From contig NZ_FOMK01000003.1 of assembly GCF_900112615.1 (NCBI RefSeq), positions 806,001 to 870,000 of the forward strand: a stretch of 64,000 nt of DNA, given 5' to 3'. Below are positions 1 to 10,070 of the stretch, piece after piece. The notes below the pieces were generated by a model. It saw nothing but the letters and a program-made list of their open reading frames with translations, had not been told where the DNA came from and ran no database searches. The position numbers and the translations under genes are program-made. How positions within the stretch are numbered: position 1 is the first letter of the stretch; every line of letters starts with the position of its first letter. The stretch comes from Chitinophaga sp. CF118. Lineage in GTDB: Bacteria > Bacteroidota > Bacteroidia > Chitinophagales > Chitinophagaceae.

Positions 1-620
1 TGGTTGGCATCAGCTCCGCTCACATTGGTATAGGTTGCAGGCAGCAGGTCCACAGCGGCCTTAAAATCTGCTATCACCTGTTTCCAGCCCTGCGCTTCTG
101 TAGTTTGTGGAGAGAAAAAATCTGAGGAGGACTTGGGGGTTGTTATGGGCAGTGCCACATTACCAAACATGTTCACTAAATGAAAGAAGTACAAACCTCT
201 TAAAAAATAGGCCTGCCCCAGTACCCTGTTTTTTAAATCAGCATCCATAGATATACCGGGTACATTATCTAACACCTGGTTACAACGGGCCACTCCTTCA
301 TAATATTCATCAAATGCCCATCCGTAACCGGAAGCATCACTCGTTCCCAATGCAAATTTCCCTACGCCGGATATAGCTGTCCAGGGACTATTACTCCGTA
401 TGTCATCTCCACGAACATCTAATAATATGGGTGTAAAACGCATGTAAGCGCCATCAAGCAACATCGGTGCATATGCGGCATTTACCCCCTGCACTGCGTC
501 AGCTCCTGTTTTCCAGAAAGAGGAAGACGTTTGTGCATTAGGGTTTACCTGATCTAATTTTTTATTACAGCCTGCAGCTAATAAGCTGGCAGCGGAAAGT
601 ATAAGTATATAGCGTTTCAT
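1..620 (-). CDS. SusD/RagB-family outer-membrane lipoprotein, partial (C-terminus beyond window)
   Basis: Reading the minus strand from the ATG at 620 gives a lipoprotein signal (MKRYILILSAASLLAAGC, lipobox ending in Cys18) and then a SusD-type N-terminus with LDQVNPNAQ and ADAVQGVNAAYAPML. The helical TPR-like part follows, with FLRGLYFFHLVNMFGNVALP. SusD proteins sit on the cell surface and cap the SusC channel, binding the glycan. About 206 residues are inside the window, and the frame stays open to base 1, so the gene is cut by the edge rather than broken. It lies 21 nt downstream of the SusC gene at 642-3695 on the same strand, a normal susCD operon order. The glycan is unknown. Confidence 0.9.
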   Translation of the reverse strand, partial: MKRYILILSAASLLAAGCNKKLDQVNPNAQTSSSFWKTGADAVQGVNAAYAPMLLDGAYMRFTPILLDVRGDDIRSNSPWTAISGVGKFALGTSDASGYGWAFDEYYEGVARCNQVLDNVPGISMDADLKNRVLGQAYFLRGLYFFHLVNMFGNVALPITTPKSSSDFFSPQTTEAQGWKQVIADFKAAVDLLPATYTNVSGADAN

Positions 621-641
621 AATAATACTGTTTATTAAAGA

Positions 642-3600
642 TTAAAGACCTAACTGTACACCAACCATCACTGTTCTCGGGTTGGGGAATGAACCATAAT
701 CATATCCGCGATTGAATAATCCATCGCTGATGAAGTCTGGATCGTAGCCTTTATATTTTGAAATGGTTAACAGGTTCAGACCTGATACATACATGCGAAA
801 ACTCCTGATCACTTTGGTCCTGCTCAGTTTGGAGTCCGGGATACTATAACCAATCTGTGCATTCTGTAATTTTACATATGAGCCGCTTTCTACAAAACGG
901 TCGGAGAATTTCCCGTTATTAATATCGTTAATGAGCGGTCTGGGTACATTCGTATTGGTATTGGATGCCGTCCAGAAACGCAATTCATCCACATGACTGT
1001 TGCCATACTGGCCGGCCATTAATGCTGCATAAACGCCATTGTAAACCTTGTTACCAGCGTTGCCCTGCCAGAAGAAAGAGAGATCAAAGTTCTTATAGGA
1101 GGCTGAGAAATTCAATCCATAATAGAACTTGGGAATGGTTGATCCAAGATAAGCTCTGTCGGCATCAGTAATAGTGCCGTCACCAGTGTTATCTTTATAT
1201 TTCACATCACCGGGTGCAATACCGCCCGACTGATTCTGTGTGGCATGCTTGGATACATCGTTAGCATTTTGAAACAGGCCCTCTGTAACAAAGCCGTATA
1301 ATTCTCCAACTTCCCTGCCTACTTCTGTTTTGCTGCCTGCGCCATAAACGGGATTATTAGTTCCGCCCAGCTTTAATACTTTGTTCTTTAAGGTATAGGC
1401 ATTGGCACTGATGTTATAATTAAAAGCACCTGCATTGTTCCGGTAGTTAACGGTAAATTCCATACCGGTATTCTTCAGCGAAGCGGCGTTGGTAGTAAGC
1501 GTTTGAGGAAAAGAGCCAACAGAGTAGGGGATAGGGATAGCGGTAATAATATCTTTTGATACCCGGTTAAAATATTCAACCGTAAATGTCAGCTTCTCCT
1601 GTAATATGCCCATATCAATGGCCACATTGGATGTTGTTGTTGATTCCCATTTCAGAGAAGGATCTGCCACGGAAACTGTCGTAGCTCCCGTTGCAAGCGA
1701 ATTATTAAACAAATAGTTTGTAGCATTGTTGATGTAGGATTGATAATCATAATAACCCAGGGCTGTCTGATTACCCAGCATGCCATATCCTCCTCTTAAC
1801 TTCATGCTGCTGATAAAGGAAGGCAGATGAAAGATCTTTTCATTAGTAATGTTCCATGCAGCGGCAAAACCTGCAAAATTTCCATACCGGTTATAGGGGC
1901 TGAATTTGGATGAACCATCTCTTCTGAAATTAAAGGTAAGGAGATAGCGGTCGTCATAATTATAATTAGCGCGGCCTAATAAAGAGAACATAGTAGCTGT
2001 ACCCAGCCAGCTTGTTACCCCTTTGGCATTTGCATTGGCAACAGCTCCAAAAGTTTTAAAGTTGAGATCGCTTGTGTCTGTTGCAGTAGCAGACATCCAT
2101 TCATTTTTATCCTCCTGGTATGTCATACCACCCAGGAAATCAATCTTATGTTTTCCGGCCTGCAACTGGTAGGTAAGCGTGTTTTCAATCAGGCTGGTAT
2201 TGGTATGGCCGTACTGCTGGTACATGTAATACATATTATTAAGATAATAGTACCCCATGTCGAATTTGGGCTCGTAATGGAAATTCTTATAGTCTGTTCT
2301 GTCAAAGCTTACATTCAGCTTATACTTGAGATTCTTTACTATTTCCAGTTCGCCCCATGCGTTGGCCAGCATCCTGTTCCTGTCACTATAATCATTTACG
2401 AGGTTATTAATACCAACCACATTTGCAGAAATAGCCCGGTTCTTTACCTGGTCGCTACCTCCATATCCGCCTAAACGGGTGTCATCATATACGGGCATAG
2501 TGGGGATGGCCGTAAGCATACTGGTGACAGTACCGCCAAAAACGGCATGTCCGTTGGTTGCTCCGTAGTTTCCTTTATGGGATTGTGTGTATGCTGCTTT
2601 AATACCAAAACTGAAAGGGCCTTTCTTTCCCTGAACGCTGCTGTTTAAAGTATACCGGTCATATTTTTGCGGGCCGGTTTGTGTGCCTGTCTGGTTGAAA
2701 TAACCTAAGGAAGCATTGTAGGTCACGTATTCAGAGCCGCCGGATAAATTCACATTATGGTCTTGTATTACCCCTTTTTTCAGTGCTTCCTTTTGCCAGT
2801 CTGTATTGATGGATGATACAAAAGATGGATTTGTCGGGTCGTTGGCTGGTGCCAGGGTCAGGCCTGCATTTAATTCAGCTGCTGAAACTATTTTCTGGTA
2901 TCCCAGCCTGTCTGTAACCGGTATTTTCTTCGCTATTTCCTGTGTGCCGTAATAACTGCTGAAATTCACCTTTACAGGTCCCTGCTTCCCTTTTTTCGTG
3001 GTAATAATGATTACACCTGTTGCTGCGCGGGAACCGTAAATTGCAGCGGCGGAGGCATCTTTCAATACCTGTATGGATTCAATGTCGTTCGGAGAAAAAT
3101 CATATGGTGCATCCACCGGCACACCATCAATTACGAACAACGGGCCGTTATTGCCAAAAGTTGTGGTACCACGTATCTTAATCTGTACGTAACCGCCGGG
3201 TTCTCCAGATCCATGTACACTGATACCGGCGGCCTGTCCCTGCAACATTTTGGCTACATCATAAGATACATTTTTCTTTGCATCACTAACATTCACAACA
3301 GCCACAGAACCAGTCAGGTCCTTTTTCTTTACGGTGCCATAACCTACAACAACTACGTCGTTCAGGTTTTTATACGCCTGCTCAAGCCTTATTTTCAATG
3401 GATTATTGCCTTTCAGTATCACTACCTTGCTTTCATATCCAACACTGCTTATAGTGATGCTGGTTCCCTCATTTCCCTCAATTGTAAAGGAACCTGAAGC
3501 GTCGGTAATGGTGCCGGTACCTTCTTTTATGCTGACAGTTACCCCTTGAAGAGGGATACTCTCTGAATTTGTAATTGTTCCCTGGAATTTTTTCCTGATT

Positions 3601-3695
3601 GTTTGTTGTGCGGATGCCCGCTGGCAAAATAATAATAGGGTACAGGTAAGCATCGGCAATACGCTCTGCTTAAGCAAAATGCTGATCAGTTTCAT
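642..3695 (-). CDS. SusC/RagA-family TonB-dependent outer-membrane receptor
   Basis: This 1017-residue protein is the channel half of a SusCD glycan importer, energised by TonB across the outer membrane. It has a signal peptide (about 1-29), then a carboxypeptidase-D-like beta-sandwich (FQGTITNSESIPLQGVTVSI, about 38-110). A TonB-box/plug entry DVVVVGYGTVKKKDLTGSV follows, then the plug with PLFVIDGVPVD and the SusC hallmark VLKDASAAAIYGSRAATGVI. The rest is a 22-strand-type barrel ending in Leu (VQLGL). Length is typical for the family. It shares a 486-bp divergent promoter region with the propeller sensor kinase at 4182, whose kinase and regulator are therefore the likely controllers of this operon. 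Confidence 0.96.
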   Translation of the reverse strand: MKLISILLKQSVLPMLTCTLLLFCQRASAQQTIRKKFQGTITNSESIPLQGVTVSIKEGTGTITDASGSFTIEGNEGTSITISSVGYESKVVILKGNNPLKIRLEQAYKNLNDVVVVGYGTVKKKDLTGSVAVVNVSDAKKNVSYDVAKMLQGQAAGISVHGSGEPGGYVQIKIRGTTTFGNNGPLFVIDGVPVDAPYDFSPNDIESIQVLKDASAAAIYGSRAATGVIIITTKKGKQGPVKVNFSSYYGTQEIAKKIPVTDRLGYQKIVSAAELNAGLTLAPANDPTNPSFVSSINTDWQKEALKKGVIQDHNVNLSGGSEYVTYNASLGYFNQTGTQTGPQKYDRYTLNSSVQGKKGPFSFGIKAAYTQSHKGNYGATNGHAVFGGTVTSMLTAIPTMPVYDDTRLGGYGGSDQVKNRAISANVVGINNLVNDYSDRNRMLANAWGELEIVKNLKYKLNVSFDRTDYKNFHYEPKFDMGYYYLNNMYYMYQQYGHTNTSLIENTLTYQLQAGKHKIDFLGGMTYQEDKNEWMSATATDTSDLNFKTFGAVANANAKGVTSWLGTATMFSLLGRANYNYDDRYLLTFNFRRDGSSKFSPYNRYGNFAGFAAAWNITNEKIFHLPSFISSMKLRGGYGMLGNQTALGYYDYQSYINNATNYLFNNSLATGATTVSVADPSLKWESTTTSNVAIDMGILQEKLTFTVEYFNRVSKDIITAIPIPYSVGSFPQTLTTNAASLKNTGMEFTVNYRNNAGAFNYNISANAYTLKNKVLKLGGTNNPVYGAGSKTEVGREVGELYGFVTEGLFQNANDVSKHATQNQSGGIAPGDVKYKDNTGDGTITDADRAYLGSTIPKFYYGLNFSASYKNFDLSFFWQGNAGNKVYNGVYAALMAGQYGNSHVDELRFWTASNTNTNVPRPLINDINNGKFSDRFVESGSYVKLQNAQIGYSIPDSKLSRTKVIRSFRMYVSGLNLLTISKYKGYDPDFISDGLFNRGYDYGSFPNPRTVMVGVQLGL

Positions 3696-4181
3696 AAACG
3701 TGGTATTAATTATAATTCAAAAAAAACTCATTTATTTGTTTCAGAAAGCTTGCCGGGAATATTGATTTTGGTTAATTTCATAAGTGTGATAGCCACATTT
3801 ATTGGTACTGCTTCCTTTATTCAGCCTGGCAATCTGAAAATGTTAGCATGAAGTTGCGATTAATAGTTTTTAAAGCTTCGATAAACTGTATCAAAACTTC
3901 TGCAAATAATCTCATTTTAAAAAAGATCAGTATCAACCGGATTGCTATTTATTCTTAACTTTAGATGATAAGGGCAATTTTGAAGAAAGCTGCCCTACTG
4001 AAAAAGCAATCTGCTCCTTAATTATACGTTATGAAACAATGATTTAAAGCCAATTTCCTGCTAACAGGGACAATGAAGTAATATAAATAAGTAAAATTCC
4101 ATCGTTGAACAGGATTGAACAATAGGAGAGTACAACCTGCGGCGGATGTTCATATTAGCTATAAAAAGATAAGTTTTTCGG
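3696..4181. other. Divergent intergenic region between susC and the sensor kinase gene
   Basis: About 486 bp, AT-rich, with no convincing coding frame on either strand. It must carry the promoters of the leftward susCD operon and of the rightward kinase/regulator pair. I could not fix a TAnnTTTG -7 box with correct spacing or an obvious AraC-type direct repeat, so no site is called. Confidence 0.6.
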
Positions 4182-7100
4182 ATGAAAACGCTCCTGCTTG
4201 TTTGTCTGATTGTTTTCTATGCTGGAAACATTTCGGGGCAATTGTACTATTTCCGGCACTACCAGGTTGAGAATGGCCTGTCTAATAATGCAGTAATCTG
4301 CAGCCTTCAGGACAAAAGAGGCTTTATGTGGTTTGGGACTAAAGACGGACTGAACCGCTTTGACGGGTATTCATTTAAAATATTCCGAAATAATCCGGAC
4401 GATTCCACCAGTATCGGGAATAATTTCATCCATACATTATATGAAGAACCCAATGGTACACTGTGGGTAGGAACAGAAAACGGACTTTACCAGTATGAAA
4501 CATTATCCGAAAGCTTCAGACCTTTGCTGGCTGCTCCAAAAGGCCAGATAAGGGCAATCCAGGCCGATAATAAGGGTAACCTCTGGTTTGTTTCCGGCTT
4601 TTCTCTCTTTCAATATACACCTGCTAATAAAAAACTGCAATATTATAATGCGGATACGTTTTTTGAGGCCAGCTCCTTATGTCTTGCTGCTGATGGTAAC
4701 CTTTGGGTAGCTACCACTAATGGGTTGCTGAAAAAATACAATCCGCTCTCTAACACATTCAGCAGTTACGATGTATTCCTGCATTCAAAACGGGCGGCAT
4801 CTAAATGGATAGAGAAGATCTATAACACACAGGATGGCAGTATCCTGATCGGGACCTCCAATCAGGGAGTCAAACGCTTTAATATTGCTTCCGGCGATTA
4901 TACGGATATTCTTACCTACAACCAGGATCAGACAGAAATATTCGTTCGCAATTTTATTCAAACCGGAGAAAAGGAATATTGGATAGCTACAGAATCGGGT
5001 ATTTTCATTTACAATATGATATCCGGAAAAACTATCAATCTGCACAAAATGTATAACGATCCCTATTCCATATCGGATAACGCGGTCTATACTTTTTGCA
5101 GGGATAAAGAAGGGGGCATATGGGCTGGTACATATTTTGGCGGCGTTAATTATTATCCGCGACAATACACTCCTTTCAAAAAGTATTTTCCTAAGGTAGG
5201 CGAGAATTCATTAAGCGGTAATGTGGTAAGGGAAATACATGAAGACAAATACAGCAATCTGTGGATAGGCACTGAAGATGCGGGATTGAATAAACTCAAT
5301 ACATCAACACAAACGTTTACACACTTTCAGCCTGGGGGCTCTGCTGCAAGTATTTCCTATACCAACATTCACGGCCTTTTGTTGAAAGATGAAGAACTTT
5401 GGATAGGTACATTTGAACATGGACTGGACGTTTTAAATATAAAATCCGGTAAGGTTATCCGCAGGTATAATATGAAATCGGGAGTGTCGTCTCTTAAAAG
5501 CAATTTCATTTATTGCCTCTATGAGCCACCCGGTGGGCAAATTATGCTAGGAACCACAAGAGGTGCTTATCAATATGATCCGGGTAAAAATGACTTTACA
5601 TTGCTTCCCGGCCTCCCGCTCAATAACTGGTATTCCTCTCTGCTGAAAGATGAATATGGTATTATCTGGGCGGGTACTTATGGGAATGGCATTAACTATT
5701 ATAACACGCGCACAGGACAAGGCGGCAATTTCAGGTATGAAGAGAAAAATGCACTCAGCATAGGGAGCGACAGGATAAACAGTATTTATGAAGATGGCAG
5801 GGGCGATCTCTGGTTCGCTACGGAAGGGGGCTTATGCAAATTTAACCGCCCTGATAATAATTTTACCCGCTACACGATTGCAAATGGTTTCCCCAGCAAC
5901 TTTATACTTAGCATACTGGAAGATAAACAGGCTAACTTATGGATCAGCACATCCAGGGGATTGGTTTGCTTTAATCCTCAAAAAGAAAGTGTAAAGACTT
6001 ATACAAAAGCAAATGGTTTGCTGAGTGATCAGTTCAATTTCAATTCTGCCTACAAAGACGCTGCAGGTAACATGTATTTTGGCAGTGGCAAAGGGTTTAT
6101 CAGTTTTAACCCCGATGAATTTATTAAAAACATGTTTATCTGTCCGGTTTATATAACAGGCTTCCAGGTAGACAATAAAGAACTGCCAATTGCGCTGAAA
6201 GGATCTCCGCTAAAAAGATCCATTACCAGTACGGATAAAATCACACTCAATTATAAACAGTCTACCTTCAGTATTGATTTTGCAATACTAAGCTACACGG
6301 CCCCCGAAATACCTGAATATGCCTATAAAATGGAAGGGCTTGATAAAAACTGGACCTTTCTGAAAACCAACCGCAAGGCCTATTTTACAGAACTGGCACC
6401 GGGAACTTATATTTTTAAAGTGAAGGCTTCTAACAGTGATGGTATATGGTCTCCCAGGGAAACGTCCCTTACTATCGAAATACTACCACCGTGGTGGCGA
6501 AGCTGGTGGGCTTATTCCCTTTATGCCATCATAATCACTGTTATTATCTGGTATATTATACAAGACTATCATAAAAGAACAGAAATAAAGAATAAGCGGA
6601 AAATTGATTTATTTGAAATTGCTAAAGAAAAAGAAGTCTTTAAAGCAAAGATTGAGTTCTTCACAAATGTTGCGCATGAAATAAAAACCCCTCTTACTTT
6701 AATAAAAGGGCCACTTGAAAAAGTGATCCGGAAAGCGGGTGATATGCCTGAAATTAAAGACAGTCTTGCCATTATGGATCGCAACACCAGCAGATTGATT
6801 AATCTTACCAGTCAGTTGCTTGACTTCCGGCAAACAGAACTCAACGGCTTCTCGCTCAATTTCGTAAAAGCTAATATTACTGAGCTGGTAGAAGAAATGT
6901 ACATCAGCTTTAAACCACTGGCAGAACAAAAGAATATGTCTTTTACCCTTGAGTTACCACCAACGCCTTTATTTGCATACGTGGATATAGAGGCTTTTCA
7001 TAAAATTCTGAGTAACCTTTTCGGGAATGTTGTTAAATATGGCTCTAGTCATGCCGTTGTTTGCCTGTTGCCATTCACGGAACAGCAAAAATATTTCACC

Positions 7101-7352
7101 ATCGAAATTAAAAACGACGGATATATTATTCCCGGTGAAATGAAAGAAAAGATATTCGAACCATTTTTCCGTTTAAAAGAAACAGAAATACAAAAAGGAA
7201 CCGGAATAGGATTGGCGCTTTCCCGCTCTCTGACGGGGTTGCATAAAGGAACCTTATTACTGAAAGAAACAGAAAATGGATTGAATATTTTCTCATTAAC
7301 AATTCCCGTTCATCAGGACATAGAGTTTAATCTGCATCCAGGAAAAAAATAA
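4182..7352 (+). CDS. SusR-like two-component sensor kinase (ligand propellers, Y_Y_Y, HisKA, HATPase), without fused receiver/AraC
   Basis: 1056 residues. A signal peptide (1-19) is followed by repeated Reg_prop blades with motifs such as GFMWFGTKDGLNRFDG and NLWVATTNGLLK (about 40-670). A Y_Y_Y domain comes next (about 680-765), with YAYKMEGLDKNW and PGTYIFKVKASNSDG. One membrane helix lies at about 775-793. The kinase has H box FFTNVAHEIKTPL (phosphorylated His832 expected), N box NLFGNVVKYG and G2 box GTGIGLALS; the G1 box is weak (NDGYIIP, Ile where a Gly is usual). Periplasmic propellers of this family sense oligosaccharides from polysaccharide breakdown. In typical hybrid versions the receiver and AraC domains follow in the same chain; here the chain stops at 7352 and they form the next gene. 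It probably controls the divergent susCD. Confidence 0.94.
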   Translation: MKTLLLVCLIVFYAGNISGQLYYFRHYQVENGLSNNAVICSLQDKRGFMWFGTKDGLNRFDGYSFKIFRNNPDDSTSIGNNFIHTLYEEPNGTLWVGTENGLYQYETLSESFRPLLAAPKGQIRAIQADNKGNLWFVSGFSLFQYTPANKKLQYYNADTFFEASSLCLAADGNLWVATTNGLLKKYNPLSNTFSSYDVFLHSKRAASKWIEKIYNTQDGSILIGTSNQGVKRFNIASGDYTDILTYNQDQTEIFVRNFIQTGEKEYWIATESGIFIYNMISGKTINLHKMYNDPYSISDNAVYTFCRDKEGGIWAGTYFGGVNYYPRQYTPFKKYFPKVGENSLSGNVVREIHEDKYSNLWIGTEDAGLNKLNTSTQTFTHFQPGGSAASISYTNIHGLLLKDEELWIGTFEHGLDVLNIKSGKVIRRYNMKSGVSSLKSNFIYCLYEPPGGQIMLGTTRGAYQYDPGKNDFTLLPGLPLNNWYSSLLKDEYGIIWAGTYGNGINYYNTRTGQGGNFRYEEKNALSIGSDRINSIYEDGRGDLWFATEGGLCKFNRPDNNFTRYTIANGFPSNFILSILEDKQANLWISTSRGLVCFNPQKESVKTYTKANGLLSDQFNFNSAYKDAAGNMYFGSGKGFISFNPDEFIKNMFICPVYITGFQVDNKELPIALKGSPLKRSITSTDKITLNYKQSTFSIDFAILSYTAPEIPEYAYKMEGLDKNWTFLKTNRKAYFTELAPGTYIFKVKASNSDGIWSPRETSLTIEILPPWWRSWWAYSLYAIIITVIIWYIIQDYHKRTEIKNKRKIDLFEIAKEKEVFKAKIEFFTNVAHEIKTPLTLIKGPLEKVIRKAGDMPEIKDSLAIMDRNTSRLINLTSQLLDFRQTELNGFSLNFVKANITELVEEMYISFKPLAEQKNMSFTLELPPTPLFAYVDIEAFHKILSNLFGNVVKYGSSHAVVCLLPFTEQQKYFTIEIKNDGYIIPGEMKEKIFEPFFRLKETEIQKGTGIGLALSRSLTGLHKGTLLLKETENGLNIFSLTIPVHQDIEFNLHPGKK

Positions 7353-7366
7353 ATAAATACAGATTT

Positions 7367-8143
7367 ATGAATCCCTTACTTTTATTAGTAGACGACAATG
7401 AAGATATCTTAGCTTTTCTTGGTGATGAGCTGAGCGAAAAATATACGATACTGAAGGCACAGAACGGTCAGGAAGCTTTGACTATATTGATGCAGGAAGC
7501 TGTACAACTTGTTATCAGCGATGTAATGATGCCGGTAATGAACGGATTCGAATTATGTAAAAGAATAAAAGCGACTTTCGATTATAGCCATATTCCCGTT
7601 ATCTTATTAACTGCTAAGAATACGTTACAGTCAAAAATTGAAGGTCTTGAACTTGGGGCTGATGCTTATATAGATAAACCGTTTTCTACTGAATATCTCC
7701 AGGCACAGATAGCCAGCCTGCTGGCCAACAGATCGAAACTTAAGAAATATTTCGCGGATTCTCCCCTTGTACATATTAACACTATTGCATACTCAAAGGC
7801 AGATGAGTTTTTTCTTGAAAAATTAACTGAAGTTATTTATAGTAACCTGGAGGATGAAGACCTGGATATAGAAAAACTGGCAAAGCTTATGAATATGAGC
7901 AGACCTACACTTTATCGTAAAATAAAGTCCATATCCGACCTTACTCCTAATGAACTGGTAAATGTTACACGTTTGAAAAAAGCAGCGGAATTATTGGTGC
8001 AAGGCACATTTAAGATCTATGAAGTAGCCGACATGGTGGGGTATCATTCTCAAACCAACTTTGGAAGAAACTTCCTCAAACAGTTCGGTATGACTCCTTC
8101 AGATTATCAGACTATGAAGCAGGCAGAAAGGAATGCAGGGTAA
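7367..8143 (+). CDS. Response regulator with C-terminal AraC-type DNA-binding domain
   Basis: 258 residues, starting 14 nt after the kinase stop and in a different frame, so it is made as a separate protein. The receiver (about 1-125) has acidic pair Asp9/Asp10, phosphoacceptor Asp52 in VISDVMMPVMNG, Thr82 and Lys104 (IDKPF). The AraC domain (about 150-250) has the first helix-turn-helix at LDIEKLAKLMNMSRPTLYRKIK and the signature second one at KIYEVADMVGYHSQTNFGRNFLKQFGMTPSDY. It is the natural output partner of the kinase and would activate the divergent susCD operon. It ends 4 nt from the convergent hydrolase stop, leaving no room for a terminator. Confidence 0.94.
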   Translation: MNPLLLLVDDNEDILAFLGDELSEKYTILKAQNGQEALTILMQEAVQLVISDVMMPVMNGFELCKRIKATFDYSHIPVILLTAKNTLQSKIEGLELGADAYIDKPFSTEYLQAQIASLLANRSKLKKYFADSPLVHINTIAYSKADEFFLEKLTEVIYSNLEDEDLDIEKLAKLMNMSRPTLYRKIKSISDLTPNELVNVTRLKKAAELLVQGTFKIYEVADMVGYHSQTNFGRNFLKQFGMTPSDYQTMKQAERNAG

Positions 8144-8147
8144 CGGT

Positions 8148-9152
8148 TTATTTTCCGGTCAGCCATGTACGCCAATCGCCAGCTACCTTATCCCAGTTAA
8201 AAATATCGTAGTTGACCGTTCCATCAGGTTTTAGAGGGAAAAAATTATGTTCGGTTCCTATATATGCCTTGAAAGTAAAATTTTTCTTTTTCTGCCTGAT
8301 AGTCTCCACTCTCAGATAATCATTGAATGGAGCACTTGCGTCTTTGGATCCATACGTAACTAAAACAGGGATCTTCAGTTTCTCAACATATCTGATAAGG
8401 GGAATAGAAAACTGATAAGTCGTACCATAAGCATCCCTGTCCCCCCCGTCCATATTTCCCGGATCAGCTACAATTTTCTCCCAATAATTTATGTCAGCCT
8501 CCGCCTCCCTTGTACTGTCTGTTTCCTTCGCTCTGCTGCGCTCAATAATTGTCATAATACGTCCCATAGGGCTAGCTCCTGAATAAATTAATGCTGTAAC
8601 AGAATTGCTGGTTAAGGCCAGTTTGGCAGCGATTGCACTCCCTTCTGAATGACCAGCTATAACAAGTTTATCCTTTGAGATCCAATTTTGTTTTCGCAGG
8701 AATCTGATTACAGATTTATCTCTTTTTACATAATAATCGAGAAGATTCCGTTCAATATATTTCCTTGGGTATTGACCGGTATTATCTTTATATGTAAGAT
8801 CATCCGATAATGATTTTTGATTAACGATCAACGGAACATATGGCTTACTGATTATTGCTAAATGGTACTCATTCGATAAGCTGTCCGGATTAAATGGGAA
8901 TACACTATAAATTCCCTGCCTGCCATTTTGATCGTAGGTAATAATCAATGGAATAGGTTGACTGCCCTGGCAGAAAAAGAATAGAGGCTTCTTTTTCTGT
9001 TCTTCCCCTTTCTTCGATTTCACTAAAATATCAACAGTATCTCCTTTGTAAATTGTTTGAAGATGTCTGAATCCATAATCATTCTGCCCAAATAACGCAT
9101 AGGGAGAAAGGATAAACATTAAACAATGAATACAGGTAACAATTTTTCTCAT
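8148..9152 (-). CDS. Secreted alpha/beta hydrolase
   Basis: 334 residues with an N-terminal signal peptide (about 1-22, ending near LFGQN). The nucleophile elbow GHSEGS puts the catalytic Ser at 169. A plausible acid is in YGSKDASAPFND (about 272), and the base is in YIGTEHNFFP (about 302), spaced as in prolyl-oligopeptidase or dienelactone-type hydrolases. It is likely an esterase or peptidase of the periplasm. Substrate cannot be inferred. It is convergent with the AraC response regulator, with only 4 nt between the stops, so membership of the upstream utilisation locus is not shown. Confidence 0.75.
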   Translation of the reverse strand: MRKIVTCIHCLMFILSPYALFGQNDYGFRHLQTIYKGDTVDILVKSKKGEEQKKKPLFFFCQGSQPIPLIITYDQNGRQGIYSVFPFNPDSLSNEYHLAIISKPYVPLIVNQKSLSDDLTYKDNTGQYPRKYIERNLLDYYVKRDKSVIRFLRKQNWISKDKLVIAGHSEGSAIAAKLALTSNSVTALIYSGASPMGRIMTIIERSRAKETDSTREAEADINYWEKIVADPGNMDGGDRDAYGTTYQFSIPLIRYVEKLKIPVLVTYGSKDASAPFNDYLRVETIRQKKKNFTFKAYIGTEHNFFPLKPDGTVNYDIFNWDKVAGDWRTWLTGK

Positions 9153-9197
9153 AAAACTTAAATGAATATCACCCTCATAAATATACGTAGAAGTTAA

Positions 9198-9593
9198 TTA
9201 CCTGGTATACTGCTCGTCCGTTACATGTTCCATCCAATCTACAGGTGAACCGTTTAGCTTTTCCTGAATAGCAATATGGCTCATCGCTGTTGTAGGCGTA
9301 GCCCCATGCCAATGCTTTTCTCCAGGTGTGAAGTACACAACATCTCCCTGATGAATTTCTTCTGTTGCTCCGCCTTCGCGCTGCACCCAACCAGAGCCTG
9401 CGGTAACGATCAGGGTTTGTCCAAAAGGATGAGTATGCCAGGCCGTACGTGCACCCGGTTCAAAGGTGACCAATGCCATCGAAACACGTGCGGGTTCTGG
9501 TGGATTAATAAGTGGATCGATTCGTACTGATCCGGTAAAATATTCTGCAGGGCCTTTGCCTGAAGGCTGTGAGCCACTTCGTTTAATTTCCAT
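9198..9593 (-). CDS. Small cupin-domain protein
   Basis: 131 residues. Cupin motif 1 is visible as [28 protein letters not shown], with His-x-His and the spaced Gly residues. Motif 2 is [18 protein letters not shown], with the last metal-binding His. This is a single-domain RmlC-like barrel, similar to proteins annotated as cupins linked to carboxymuconolactone decarboxylases. Family members bind a divalent metal, but the reaction here is unknown. No decarboxylase gene is next to it. It lies 45 nt from the hydrolase gene on the same strand and may be co-transcribed upstream of it. Confidence 0.85.
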   Translation of the reverse strand: MEIKRSGSQPSGKGPAEYFTGSVRIDPLINPPEPARVSMALVTFEPGARTAWHTHPFGQTLIVTAGSGWVQREGGATEEIHQGDVVYFTPGEKHWHGATPTTAMSHIAIQEKLNGSPVDWMEHVTDEQYTR

Positions 9594-10070
9594 AATATTT
9601 CGTTTTAATAGTTATCACCATCCTGGCTTACAGCAATTTAGTGAATGAAATTTCTTCTTGAATTTTAAATATTGAGGTTCTGCTCAATTTTTCACCTTAC
9701 ATTAATATTCTTTATTTCGATGTGCTTAGTGCATTAATACTCACAAAAATACGTACCCATACTCATTTTAATCATATTTGCAATAAAAATAATACTTAGG
9801 TGAGCTTTATTTAAGAACTTCGAAGTATTAAACTATTAAAAGACACAACTTATTCTTATTTCCTGTTTGATAGCCCTGGAGATTGTATGTAATAATGAAT
9901 GGACAATTTTAGCATTAGTAATTGCGGTATTACTATATAATGGCTTACTATCAAGAGCTGAAATTTTGTTGTGAATGACTGTACATTAACACCTTCGGAA
10001 ATGTCATGTGGTAAATACCACTACGGCTAATAATCTGTCTGAAACCGATACCTATATAAACCAATTTTAC
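9594..10070. other. AT-rich intergenic region upstream of the giant surface protein gene
   Basis: About 477 bp between the divergent cupin gene and the surface protein gene. I see no coding frame, clear hairpin or repeat. A GTG at 10008 is in frame with the large gene, but the ATG at 10071 directly precedes a basic-hydrophobic signal peptide and is the better start. Confidence 0.5.
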
